Shown here in pieces: positions 1-7,797 of a stretch of DNA of 64,000 nucleotides. The notes beneath the pieces were generated by a model. The model did no database searches, had not been told where the DNA came from, and was given only the letters and a program-made list of their open reading frames with translations. The stretch is from Leifsonia poae (lineage in GTDB: Bacteria; Actinomycetota; Actinomycetes; Actinomycetales; Microbacteriaceae): contig NZ_JAIHLP010000002.1 in NCBI RefSeq assembly GCF_020009625.1, positions 744,001-808,000 on the forward strand, written 5' to 3'. The stretch's first letter is position 1. Each line of letters starts with the position of its first letter. The position numbers and the translations under genes are program-made.

Positions 1-1199
1 TCGATCTCGGCGTAGTCGCCGAGATCTTTCTCGAACTGGCCCTTGGCCTCGGCGAGGATGATGCGGTCCTGCGGGCGTTTCGGGCCGGCGATCGACGGCA
101 CGACCGTGCCGAGGTCGAGCTCGAGGTACTCGCTGAACGCGGGCTCCTTGCTGGCGTCGTGCCACAGCGTCTGCAGCTTGGAGTACTCCTCGACGAGCTT
201 GATCTGCTCCTCGCTGCGGCCGGTGAGCCGCAGGTAGTCGAGGGTCACATCGTCGATCGGGAACATGGCGGCGGTCGAGCCGAACTCCGGGCTCATGTTG
301 CCGATGGTGGCGCGGTTGGCCAGCGGGACCTCCGCGACACCGGCGCCGTAGAACTCCACGAACTTGCCGACCACGCCGTGCTTGCGCAGCATCTGGGTGA
401 TGGTGAGCACCACGTCCGTCGCCGTGACGCCGGTCGGGATGGCACCGGTGAGCTTGAAGCCGACCACCTTCGGGATGAGCATGGAGACGGGCTGGCCGAG
501 CATGGCCGCCTCGGCCTCGATGCCACCGACGCCCCAGCCGAGCACGCCGAGACCGTTGACCATGGTGGTGTGCGAGTCGGTGCCGACGCAGGTGTCGGGG
601 TACGCCTGCAGCGCACCACCGACCTCACGGGTCATGGTCACGCGCGCCAGGTACTCGATGTTGACCTGGTGCACGATGCCGGTTCCCGGCGGGACGACCT
701 TGAAGTCGTCGAACGCGGTCTGGCCCCAGCGGAGGAACTGGTAGCGCTCGCCGTTGCGCTCGTACTCGATGTCGGTGTTGCGCTCCAGCGCGTTCTCCGT
801 GCCGAAGAGGTCAGCGATGACGGAGTGGTCGATGACCATTTCGGCGGGGGCGAGCGGGTTGATCTTCTTCGGGTCGCCGCCGAGCGCCGAGACGGCCTCG
901 CGCATGGTCGCGAGGTCGACGATGCAGGGGACGCCGGTGAAGTCCTGCATGATCACGCGGGCGGGGGTGAACTGGATCTCGGTGTCGGGGTCGGCCGCCG
1001 GATCCCAGCCACCAAGTGCCGTGATGTGGTCGGCTGTGATGTTCGCGCCGTCTTCGGTGCGAAGCAGGTTCTCCAGGAGAACCTTGAGGCTGAACGGGAG
1101 CTTCTCGTAGCCCTCGACTCTGTCGATCCGGAATACCTCGTACTCGGTCGACCCGACTTTCAGAGTGTCTTTCGCTCCGAAGCTGTCTACAGCAGACAC
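1..1199 (-). CDS. acnA: Aconitate hydratase A, N-terminal part (cut by window edge)
   Basis: Aconitase of the TCA cycle, interconverting citrate and isocitrate through a 4Fe-4S cluster in the cytosol. The visible 399 residues begin at a GTG with a good AGGAG site 8 nt upstream and read [13 protein letters not shown], then the family segments [11 protein letters not shown] and GTDSHTTM (near residue 206), a substrate-binding region. The family is about 900 residues; the rest, including the three cluster cysteines expected in the second half, lies beyond position 1. The gene follows ctpE on the same strand after a 160-nt gap that holds a strong palindrome (1307-1330), so it probably has its own regulated promoter. 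The family assignment is certain; only the C-terminal half cannot be checked. Confidence 0.96.
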   Translation of the reverse strand, partial: MSAVDSFGAKDTLKVGSTEYEVFRIDRVEGYEKLPFSLKVLLENLLRTEDGANITADHITALGGWDPAADPDTEIQFTPARVIMQDFTGVPCIVDLATMREAVSALGGDPKKINPLAPAEMVIDHSVIADLFGTENALERNTDIEYERNGERYQFLRWGQTAFDDFKVVPPGTGIVHQVNIEYLARVTMTREVGGALQAYPDTCVGTDSHTTMVNGLGVLGWGVGGIEAEAAMLGQPVSMLIPKVVGFKLTGAIPTGVTATDVVLTITQMLRKHGVVGKFVEFYGAGVAEVPLANRATIGNMSPEFGSTAAMFPIDDVTLDYLRLTGRSEEQIKLVEEYSKLQTLWHDASKEPAFSEYLELDLGTVVPSIAGPKRPQDRIILAEAKGQFEKDLGDYAEI

Positions 1200-1306
1200 A
1201 GTGCCCTCTCCTTCATCGGCCGGCCTGGTATTGCAAGCCTTCGTCCATCTTGGTTGTGCGCCGAAGTGTGTTTCCAGCAAGGCAAGCCTAAGTCGCCCGC
1301 TCGATT

Positions 1307-1330
1307 ATTTATCTCGACATCAAGATAAAT
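1307..1330. promoter_or_regulatory. 24-bp near-palindromic operator upstream of acnA
   Basis: The arms ATTTATCT and AGATAAAT match perfectly, and 20 of 24 positions are symmetric overall. The site is 108-131 nt upstream of the acnA start. About 20 nt further downstream on the minus strand is TAGGCT (about 1285-1290), which fits the -10 style used across this window, so the palindrome would overlap the -35 region. It is AT-rich in GC-rich DNA. I read it as a binding site for a dimeric regulator of acnA. The regulator is not identifiable from this window. Confidence 0.6.
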
Positions 1331-1359
1331 CTACCACGTCGGATCGGGTGGGTCGGCAC

Positions 1360-3735
1360 TCACTCGCGATCGAAAACGAGACCCCGCCGACGGGCGAGAC
1401 GGTAGAACAGTTCGATGCCGGCCGCTCCCACTGCGCCGACCGCGATGCCCCACAACAACTCCGGCGAGAACGACACGTGCATCTCGAAGAAGGCGCGAGT
1501 GGAGGGCAGCACGCACACAAGCACCATCGCCGCACTCACCCCGCCGAGCAGGCCCCACCGTGGGCCGCTGAGGGGCCGTGTGAGCACGCAGAGGATCCAC
1601 AACGACACGCAGAACAGCGCGATGGTCGTCACGCTGCGTGCCTCACGCAGCGGGATCGAGCGATACAACGGCAGATAGGCCACGATGCAGGTGAGTCCGG
1701 CGATGATCCCGGTCGGCACCGAATACCGGATGATCCGCTTCAGCACACCCGGCGTGTAGATCCGTCGGTTCGGCGCCAACGCCAGGAAGAACGACGGGAT
1801 GCCGATGGCCAGCGTCGACACGAGCGTCAGCTGACGCGGCAGGAACGGGAACGGCCAGAGCAGCGCGGCGCTCACCAGCGCCAGCAGGATGCCGTAGACC
1901 GTCTTCGCCAGGAAGATGTTCGACACCCGTTCCACGTTCGCGATCACGCGCCGTCCGAAGGCCAGCACATCGGGCAACCTGTCGAACCGGTTATCGAGCA
2001 GCACCAGGCGCGAGACGGCCTTCGTAGCCGCGGTGGCCGATCCCATGGCGATGCCGAGATTCGCATCCTTGATGGCCATCGCGTCGTTCACCCCGTCACC
2101 GGTCATCGCGACCGTGTGCCCCTCGGCGCGGAGGAGCCGGATGGCCGTGCGCTTCTGTTCGGGACTCACTCTTCCGAAGATGTCGGAGGTCGCGAGCGCG
2201 GTGGCGAGCGCCTCGTCGTCACCGAGGGTGGAGGCGTCGACGGCGTCGCCGCCCAGATCGAGGCTCCGCGCGATGGCCGCGACGGTGATGGGGTTGTCGC
2301 CCGACATCACGACGACCCGCACCGACTGTTCGGCGAAGTAGCCGAGCGTGGCGGCCGCCTCGGGTCGTATCGACTCACTGAGCACGATCAGGCTCGCCGG
2401 CTCGACGGCCAGCCCGGACAGCGGAACATGCGAGCCGGGCGGGAGCGGTTCGAGCGTGCGGACGAGAGCGAGGGTGCGCTGCCCGGTTGCGGCGATGATG
2501 TTCGCCCTGTCGAGCTCGACCGGGTGGTCGGTGAGCACCCGCTCGGGAGCGCCGAGCACCCACGACGATTCGACGCCGTCGACGGTCAGCACGACCCCGC
2601 TGTATTTGGTCGCCGAGCTGAACGGCACCCGCCGCACCACCCGGTAGCGGTCGGACCGGAACCGGCTCGAGAGGATGCCGGAGGTCGCGTTCCCCGTATC
2701 GTCGGCCCCGAACGCAGCCAATGCGATGTCGGCGTCGGCGACGGACACCGCCCCACCGATCGGCTCGGCGCGGTCGAAGGCGAGCTCCCCGCTGGTGAGC
2801 GTTCCCGTCTTGTCGAGGCAGAGTACGTCGACCCGCGCCAGGACCTCCACCGCGGCGAGCTCCTGCACGAGCACCTTGCGCCCCGCGAGCTGGATCGCGG
2901 CCACCCCGAACGCGAGACTCGTCAGCAGCACGAGACCTTCCGGGATCATGCCAACCACTGCCGCCACCGCGTCCAGCAGCGCACGCCGCCAGCGGGTGTC
3001 GACGAACAGCTCGTTCCAGCCGCCGTAGGCGAGCACCCGGCCGACGAGGGTGATCAGGATGACCGGGCCGAGAATCCAGGAGAGATAGACGAGGATGCGG
3101 TTGGTCGCATCCCGCAGCTCCGAATGCACGAGCGAATGCTTGCGGATCTCGCTCGTGAGCTTGCTCGCGTACGAGTCCGCTCCGACCGCCGTGACGATCG
3201 CATATCCTGTGCCGCTCACCACATGCGAGCCGGAGAGCAGCGCGGCGCCCTCGTCTTTGAACACCGGGTCGGCCTCGCCGGTCAGCATCGACTCGTCGAG
3301 CGAGAGGCCGGTGCTCTCGGCGACACGCGCATCCGCCGGAATCTGGTCGCCTGGGCGCAGGACGAGCAGATCGTCGAGCACGACTCCCTCCAGCGGGATG
3401 GTCGCCACTTCTCCGTCGCGCCGCACCCGGCTCTCGGGAGCGGCGAGCAGGGCTGCCCGGTCCAGTACCAGTTTCGCGCGCACCTCCTGAACGATCCCGA
3501 TCAGCGCATTCACGATCACGACACCGTAGAAGAACCCGTCGCGCAGATCGCCCAGCACGATCACCGCGACGAAACAGACGGTGAGGATGCCGTTGAACAG
3601 CGTGAGGATGTTCTCACGCAGGATGTCGCCGATCGAGCGCGAACTCGACTGCTGCTGCGTGTTCCCCCGGCCGCTCGCGTGCCGCTGCGCAACCTCCGCG
3701 CGGGTCAGCCCCTCCCTGGTGCGCGCGTCGAGCAT
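1360..3735 (-). CDS. ctpE: P-type cation ATPase, CtpE-like
   Basis: ATP-driven cation transporter of the plasma membrane, 791 residues. The phosphorylation motif DKTGTLT has its aspartate at about residue 308. The actuator motif reads TGEADP at about 152, and the hinge motif GDGVNDAM lies near 547. Membrane segments flank these at about 40-85, 225-290 and 610-770. The opening SRSIGDILRENILTLFN and the region GSHVVSGTGYAIVTAVG resemble the actinobacterial CtpE subgroup, which is implicated in calcium uptake in mycobacteria. There is no N-terminal heavy-metal domain or CxxC, so a copper or zinc role is unlikely. The cation itself is inferred from the subgroup only. DUF3159 lies 4 nt upstream on the same strand, so the two are probably co-transcribed. 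Confidence 0.88.
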   Translation of the reverse strand: MLDARTREGLTRAEVAQRHASGRGNTQQQSSSRSIGDILRENILTLFNGILTVCFVAVIVLGDLRDGFFYGVVIVNALIGIVQEVRAKLVLDRAALLAAPESRVRRDGEVATIPLEGVVLDDLLVLRPGDQIPADARVAESTGLSLDESMLTGEADPVFKDEGAALLSGSHVVSGTGYAIVTAVGADSYASKLTSEIRKHSLVHSELRDATNRILVYLSWILGPVILITLVGRVLAYGGWNELFVDTRWRRALLDAVAAVVGMIPEGLVLLTSLAFGVAAIQLAGRKVLVQELAAVEVLARVDVLCLDKTGTLTSGELAFDRAEPIGGAVSVADADIALAAFGADDTGNATSGILSSRFRSDRYRVVRRVPFSSATKYSGVVLTVDGVESSWVLGAPERVLTDHPVELDRANIIAATGQRTLALVRTLEPLPPGSHVPLSGLAVEPASLIVLSESIRPEAAATLGYFAEQSVRVVVMSGDNPITVAAIARSLDLGGDAVDASTLGDDEALATALATSDIFGRVSPEQKRTAIRLLRAEGHTVAMTGDGVNDAMAIKDANLGIAMGSATAATKAVSRLVLLDNRFDRLPDVLAFGRRVIANVERVSNIFLAKTVYGILLALVSAALLWPFPFLPRQLTLVSTLAIGIPSFFLALAPNRRIYTPGVLKRIIRYSVPTGIIAGLTCIVAYLPLYRSIPLREARSVTTIALFCVSLWILCVLTRPLSGPRWGLLGGVSAAMVLVCVLPSTRAFFEMHVSFSPELLWGIAVGAVGAAGIELFYRLARRRGLVFDRE

Positions 3736-3739
3736 CGGG

Positions 3740-4510
3740 CTACCCCCGAGCCGGCTTCTTGTCGGTGTCGAACTGCCCCCGCACGACGAACCAGGTGATG
3801 AGCAGCAACGGCGCGTAGAGCGGAACGCCCATCAGCAGCTTGGTGATGCCGAGCGCGATCGTCGCCTGGTCGGTGTGCGCAAGATACAGCGGAACCTGAA
3901 CGATGAGACGCGCCGCGAACAGCAGGAACCAGAAGAACGTGAGCGCCTGCATCACACGGAACGTGCTGCGCACGCGACGCCAGGCGAGGCCGTCGCCCAT
4001 GAGATACCCGGCCGCGAGGCCGATGAGCGGCCAGCGCACCAGCATGGAGATCAGGATGGCGGCGCCGTAGGCCGCGTTCGTCCAGATGCCGAGAATGAAA
4101 TTGTCTTCGCCTCGCCCGGTGATCAGGGCGAGGATGGCCGAGATCCCGACCCCGAGGAGACCGGCGATCGCCTGGGTGACCGGTGTCTTGCCGACGATGC
4201 GGACGATCGTGAATACCACGGCCACGAGAACGGAGCAGCCGATCGACAGGGGGACGTTCTGGGTGAAGGTGTACAGCACCAGGAAGACGAGACCGGGGAG
4301 GATCGTCTCGGCCAGGCCGCGCACGCCGCCGAGCGCCCCCAGCAGAGCGGCTCCGGTCGGCGTCTCGCCGTCGGCGAGCTGCCCGAGCCCGGATTTCTGC
4401 GCCGCCCGGGCGAGGGACTCGCCGATGGCCGAAGGAACCGCATCGGTCTTCTCCGCCTGGTCGTCCGGGTCTCGTTGAGGGTCCTGTGGTGCGCGGTCGG
4501 TCATGCTCAC
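3740..4510 (-). CDS. DUF3159 family membrane protein
   Basis: A 256-residue integral membrane protein of unknown function. A hydrophilic N-terminus of about 75 residues is followed by five or six hydrophobic segments, beginning at LAETILPGLVFLVLYTF and ending in LLLITWFVVRGQFD. The length and sequence match the actinobacterial DUF3159 family, which commonly sits beside the DUF3710 and dut genes. It lies 3 nt after the DUF3710 stop, which suggests one transcript dut-DUF3710-DUF3159-ctpE. The start is the GTG at 4510; an ATG two codons later is an alternative. No catalytic motif is visible. Confidence 0.85.
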   Translation of the reverse strand: MSMTDRAPQDPQRDPDDQAEKTDAVPSAIGESLARAAQKSGLGQLADGETPTGAALLGALGGVRGLAETILPGLVFLVLYTFTQNVPLSIGCSVLVAVVFTIVRIVGKTPVTQAIAGLLGVGISAILALITGRGEDNFILGIWTNAAYGAAILISMLVRWPLIGLAAGYLMGDGLAWRRVRSTFRVMQALTFFWFLLFAARLIVQVPLYLAHTDQATIALGITKLLMGVPLYAPLLLITWFVVRGQFDTDKKPARG

Positions 4511-4513
4511 GGC

Positions 4514-5140
4514 CTAGAGCGACGTGTAGTTGTCGGGGCCCGTCGACGGCGCCGCCGGCATCCGGAGCGGGATGAGGTCGCGCGGCGGCATCGGAGTGTC
4601 ACCGCGCACCACGACGATGCTGCGGAAAAGATCTTCGACGAGAGCCGCGGCTTCCGGCTTCACAGCGGCATCCCCGGCGATCACGCCCCGCAGGAACCAG
4701 CGCGGCCCGTCGACCCCGACGAAACGGGCGACACGGGTCTCGCCCGGCGCACCCTGAGGCGCCGCGACCGGGATCTCGGCGACGAGTTCCGGTCCGAAGA
4801 CACCGTCGCGCTCCGAGGTGCGACCACCCTGACGTTCGACCTGCTCGGAGATCTGTTCGCGGATCTCGTGCCAGAGCCCGCTGGAGCGCGGAGCGGCGAA
4901 CGGCTGCACCTGCAGCGTCGAGTTCGCGTAGTCGAGACCGACGGCGACGACCCGCTGGGTCTCCTCCTCGACCTCCAAACGCAGGTGAAGCCCCTCACGG
5001 GGAAGGATCTTCACCCCGCCGAGGTCGACGTAGGGGCGAACCGGGTTCGCTTCGCTCTCGTCGAGCGGCCCATCGGTCTCACGGTCTTCCGGCGCCGACT
5101 TCTCCCAGTTCTGGCGGTCGGTGCTACTGCTGTCGCTCAC
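4514..5140 (-). CDS. DUF3710 family protein
   Basis: A soluble 208-residue protein of the actinobacterial DUF3710 family, function unknown. The first 30 residues are acidic and probably disordered. The folded part begins at NPVRPYVDLGGVKILPREGL and contains a conserved core with LWHEIREQI and RWFLRGVIAGDAA. It has no signal peptide or membrane segment. Its GTG start overlaps the dut stop (positions 5137-5140), so translation is probably coupled to dut. This dut-DUF3710 pairing is conserved across actinobacteria, which hints at a housekeeping role, but I know of no demonstrated activity. Confidence 0.87.
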   Translation of the reverse strand: MSDSSSTDRQNWEKSAPEDRETDGPLDESEANPVRPYVDLGGVKILPREGLHLRLEVEEETQRVVAVGLDYANSTLQVQPFAAPRSSGLWHEIREQISEQVERQGGRTSERDGVFGPELVAEIPVAAPQGAPGETRVARFVGVDGPRWFLRGVIAGDAAVKPEAAALVEDLFRSIVVVRGDTPMPPRDLIPLRMPAAPSTGPDNYTSL

Positions 5141-5610
5141 GCGTGTTCTCCTACCTGGGCACTACCTGCTGATTCCGCGCTGTATCCGGTGGAGCCGAAT
5201 CCGGCCGACCCGCGGTGGCTCTCCGGCAAATGGTCGACGGGCACGAACCGCGCCCGGGTCACCGGCATGACGATCACTTGCGCGATCCGGTCGCCGACGG
5301 CGATATCGTACGGCATCGACGTGTCGGTGTTCAGAACCGTCACGCGGATCTCCCCGCGGTAGCCGGCATCGACCGTCCCCGGCGAGTTCACGATGGTGAT
5401 GCCGTGACGGGCCGCCAATCCGCTGCGCGGAACGACGAACGCGGCGTAGCCGTCCGGCAAGGCGATCGACACGCCCGTGCCCACGGTGCGGCGCTGTCCG
5501 GGGTCGAGAGTCACGGCTTCAGTGGCACACAGATCGGCGCCGGCATCACCCGGATGCGCGTACGCGGGGATGAGGTCGGCGATGATCGGAACGTCAACAG
5601 GATCGGTCAC
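5137..5610 (-). CDS. dut: dUTP diphosphatase
   Basis: Trimeric dUTPase that hydrolyses dUTP to dUMP and pyrophosphate, keeping uracil out of DNA and feeding thymidylate synthesis. It has 157 residues, the usual length. All five family motifs are visible in order: AHPGDAGADL, PRSGLA, GTVDAGYRGEI (with the catalytic Asp), DRIAQVIV, and the C-terminal RGSAGFGSTGY that closes over the active site. The start is the GTG at 5610, preceded at 6 nt by TACCCT, so the mRNA is probably leaderless. It is first gene of the minus-strand run dut-DUF3710-DUF3159-ctpE and diverges from the DUF3093 gene. Confidence 0.97.
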   Translation of the reverse strand: MTDPVDVPIIADLIPAYAHPGDAGADLCATEAVTLDPGQRRTVGTGVSIALPDGYAAFVVPRSGLAARHGITIVNSPGTVDAGYRGEIRVTVLNTDTSMPYDIAVGDRIAQVIVMPVTRARFVPVDHLPESHRGSAGFGSTGYSAESAGSAQVGEHA

Positions 5611-5616
5611 GTGTCG

Positions 5617-5642
5617 AGGGTAGTGCAGAAGTCTGATCGAAT
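5617..5642. promoter_or_regulatory. Divergent -10 boxes for dut and the DUF3093 gene
   Basis: On the minus strand TACCCT (5622-5617) ends 6 nt before the dut GTG. On the plus strand TCGAAT (5637-5642) ends 6 nt before the DUF3093 ATG. Both spacings place transcription starts at or next to the start codon, and neither gene has a convincing ribosome-binding site. The plus-strand box is the weaker match. Confidence 0.45.
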
Positions 5643-5648
5643 AGGGAC

Positions 5649-6101
5649 ATGGACCTGTACCGTGAGCGCCTGTGGGCCGCCCCCTGGCTCTTCATCTCAA
5701 CCGCCCTCGTCATCCCGGCGAGCATCCTCGTCTTCGCGCCGATCTCGATGCCTGTCGGCATCGTCGTCGCGATCGTGCTCTATCTCGCCATCGTGGGGAT
5801 GTTGATCGCCTCCTCCCCCACGATCCGCGTGACGAAGAGCGAACTGATCGCCGGCCGCGCCGCCATCCCCCTGACCATGATCGGTCAGCCGACCGCGTAC
5901 AAGGACGATGAGGCGAGCCTCGAACGCGGGCAGCGGCTCGACGCCCGGGCTTGGCTGCTCATCCGCGGCTGGGTCAAGCCTGTGGTGAAAGTGCCGGTGC
6001 TCGATGTGAACGACCCGGCACCGTACTGGGTGCTCTCAACAAGAAACCCGGACCGATTGGTCCGGGTTCTCGATGAGGCTCGCCTCGCGCCGCTGCCGTA
6101 G
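5649..6101 (+). CDS. DUF3093 family membrane protein
   Basis: A 150-residue protein of the actinobacterial DUF3093 family, function unknown. Two hydrophobic segments near the N-terminus (about residues 11-33 and 34-58) form a membrane hairpin. The remaining 90 residues are soluble and end in the family-typical stretch PYWVLSTRNPDRL. It is transcribed divergently from dut and convergently with the DUF4193 gene, an order shared with mycobacteria. Its 3' end contains a perfect 10-bp hairpin that looks like a terminator for the opposing gene (separate entry), so the coding sequence does double duty there. Confidence 0.87.
   Translation: MDLYRERLWAAPWLFISTALVIPASILVFAPISMPVGIVVAIVLYLAIVGMLIASSPTIRVTKSELIAGRAAIPLTMIGQPTAYKDDEASLERGQRLDARAWLLIRGWVKPVVKVPVLDVNDPAPYWVLSTRNPDRLVRVLDEARLAPLP
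6045..6068 (-). terminator. Hairpin terminator for DUF4193, inside the DUF3093 coding end
   Basis: AACCCGGACC and GGTCCGGGTT form a perfect 10-bp stem with a 4-nt loop (GATT). Read on the minus strand the stem is followed by TTTCTTGTTG, a moderately U-rich tail, so it fits an intrinsic terminator 45 nt past the DUF4193 stop. On the plus strand the tail is poorer. The same bases encode residues TRNPDRLVRV of the DUF3093 protein. Confidence 0.6.
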
Positions 6102-6112
6102 GCAGCCTGCCG

Positions 6113-6406
6113 TCAGGCCGCGCACTCCACGCAGATCGGTCCGAGCTTTGTCTCGTGATCGATCTGCGAGCGGTGCTTCACCAGGAAACAGTTCACGCAC
6201 GTGAACTCATCCGCCTGGGGCGGCAAGACGACGACGTCGAGATCGAGGTCCGACAGGTCGGCACCAGGGAGCTCGTATCCGCCGGGGTTGTCCGCGTCTT
6301 CGACGTCGACAACCCCTGACATCTTGTCCGGAACTCGCTCCTTGAGGGCCTCGATCGACTCGGAGTCGTCTTCGGTCTTCCGCGGTGCGTCGTAATCCGT
6401 TGCCAT
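6113..6406 (-). CDS. DUF4193 family zinc-ribbon-like protein
   Basis: A 97-residue cytosolic protein of the actinobacterial DUF4193 family. I place the start at MATDYDAP, the family's usual N-terminus, rather than the in-frame ATG 63 nt upstream. The N-terminal half is strongly acidic (VDVEDADNP, LSDLDLDVV). The C-terminus carries two CxxC pairs (TCVNC and ICVEC), a likely metal-binding ribbon around the conserved KHRSQIDHE. The function is unknown; the family is often discussed as a dUTPase neighbour. It is divergent from sepH across a repeat-bearing intergenic region. Confidence 0.88.
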   Translation of the reverse strand: MATDYDAPRKTEDDSESIEALKERVPDKMSGVVDVEDADNPGGYELPGADLSDLDLDVVVLPPQADEFTCVNCFLVKHRSQIDHETKLGPICVECAA

Positions 6407-6469
6407 GCCCATCCACTTCTCGTACTTAACGGCCGATTCTTCGCAATCGGCGGCCATAGTTTGCATCAA

Positions 6470-6552
6470 TCCCCGGGGAATAGCAAACCACTCGGCGGGC
6501 TCTCGGCGATTGCTCGGTTTTCAACTTCCGGCGCGCCACGGTTATTCCCCGG
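6470..6552. repeat. Separated 10-bp inverted repeat between DUF4193 and sepH
   Basis: CCGGGGAATA (6473-6482) and TATTCCCCGG (6543-6552) are perfect inverted copies 60 nt apart. The left copy sits in a palindrome TCCCCGGGGA (6470-6479) and the right one in ATTCC-CC-GGAAT. The 206-nt gap between the two divergent genes (6407-6612) otherwise holds only the sepH ribosome-binding site (GGGAAGG). The pair may be operators serving both promoters, or a folding element. Confidence 0.4.
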
Positions 6553-6612
6553 AATCCAGCCCGTGACGTGGCATTCTTGGGCCGTACGTAGACAGCTGGG
6601 AAGGCATCCACC

Positions 6613-7797
6613 ATGCAGGATTTGAAGGTCATCGGGGTCGAGAACGGTGCACTCGTCGCCGTCGGCGACGACGGTGAACGGTTCCGCATCGCCATCGACG
6701 AGGTTCTCCAGTCGAAAGTGCGCCAGTTCAGGCAGGAAACGCCGACAACGGCGGCCAAACTCTCGCCGCGGGAGGTGCAGGCGCACATCCGTTCCGGCAT
6801 GTCCGCCGAAGATGTCGCCGCCGTCACGGGCTCTCCGATCGAGTACATCCTGCGCTTCGAGGGGCCGATCGTCGCCGAACGCGAGCACATCGTGGCGAGC
6901 GCGCTGAGCGTTCCGGTGCACACCTCCGTCGAAACCGATCCTCTGGGCGAGGGTGACTCGTTCGGCGCCGTCATCCGGGAACGTCTTGCCTCGCTCGGTG
7001 TCACCGGCGAGCGCTGGGCGAGCTGGAAAGACAGCGAGGCCGGCTGGATCCTCAAGCTCGAGTTCACCGCCGACCTCATCGACCACGACGCCCGCTGGGG
7101 TTATGACGTCCGCAAGCACGCGCTCGCCCCCCTGAACTCCGAGGCCACGACGCTCTCGCAGGCCGGCGAGCTGCGCGGAGCTCTCATCCCGCGCCTGCGC
7201 GCGGTGATCCCCCGCGACAGCGAGCCGGACGAATCCCGGTTCGACAGCGGAGCGTTCACCTTCGCCGAACCGCAGAGCGACCAGATCGGGCCGGACACGG
7301 CGCCGTTCCTCGAGTCGCTCGGATACGGTCGCACGGTGACCTCGGCGAACAACTCGATCGCAGTCAACGCCATCAAGCGCGCCGACGACGAGACGCCGCG
7401 CGATCTGCATCAGACCGCCGACCTGCTGGAAGCCCTGCGCCGCCGCCGAGGCGAGCGCGAAGCCGCGAACTACGAAGCCGGGCCGACCGACGACGTCGCT
7501 GGCGAGACCGCCGAGATTCCCGCCGAGACGCCGGCCGAAGCGCCGATGCGGATCGTCGAGGAACCGTTCGACATCTTCACGATCCCGTCCGACGGGGCAC
7601 CGGCACCTGCTCCGGCCGAGACGGCATCCATCGCGTCGTCGTCCACCAGCACCGCGTCGCAGCAGCTGTCGGGCCCATCATCGACCGGCCCGTCGTCGAC
7701 CGGTTCGCAGCCGCGTGCCGGCAAGAAGGGCCGCGCCTCGATGCCGAGCTGGGACGAGATCGTCTTCGGTGCCCGCACAGACGACGATCTGGCCTAG
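6613..7797 (+). CDS. sepH: Septation protein SepH
   Basis: Actinobacterial cell-division factor of the DUF3071 family. In Streptomyces SepH promotes FtsZ filament assembly at the septum. The N-terminal domain starts with MQDLKVIGVENGALVAV and contains a predicted helix-turn-helix around SAEDVAAVTGSPIEYILRFE. The middle is folded up to about residue 200. The second half is low-complexity and rich in Ala, Pro, Glu and Ser, ending in the short conserved motif MPSWDEIVFGARTDDDLA, the usual C-terminal tail. At 394 residues it is of normal length. It has a standard ribosome-binding site (GGGAAGG) 8 nt upstream. Its TAG stop shares the palindrome CTAG with the convergent phosphatase gene. Confidence 0.93.
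   Translation: MQDLKVIGVENGALVAVGDDGERFRIAIDEVLQSKVRQFRQETPTTAAKLSPREVQAHIRSGMSAEDVAAVTGSPIEYILRFEGPIVAEREHIVASALSVPVHTSVETDPLGEGDSFGAVIRERLASLGVTGERWASWKDSEAGWILKLEFTADLIDHDARWGYDVRKHALAPLNSEATTLSQAGELRGALIPRLRAVIPRDSEPDESRFDSGAFTFAEPQSDQIGPDTAPFLESLGYGRTVTSANNSIAVNAIKRADDETPRDLHQTADLLEALRRRRGEREAANYEAGPTDDVAGETAEIPAETPAEAPMRIVEEPFDIFTIPSDGAPAPAPAETASIASSSTSTASQQLSGPSSTGPSSTGSQPRAGKKGRASMPSWDEIVFGARTDDDLA

Noticed and set aside
1274-1291. IdeR/DtxR-like iron box upstream of acnA (TTAGGCTTGCC on the minus strand)
   Set aside because: Only about half of the 19 consensus positions match, and TAGGCT is better explained as the -10 box of acnA.
1165-3798. Long plus-strand open frame opposite ctpE, and a similar one opposite glnE/glnA2 (35091-39371)
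   Set aside because: High GC makes stops rare in antisense frames. The translations are Arg/Gly/Glu-rich without family motifs, and the minus strand holds well-recognised genes.
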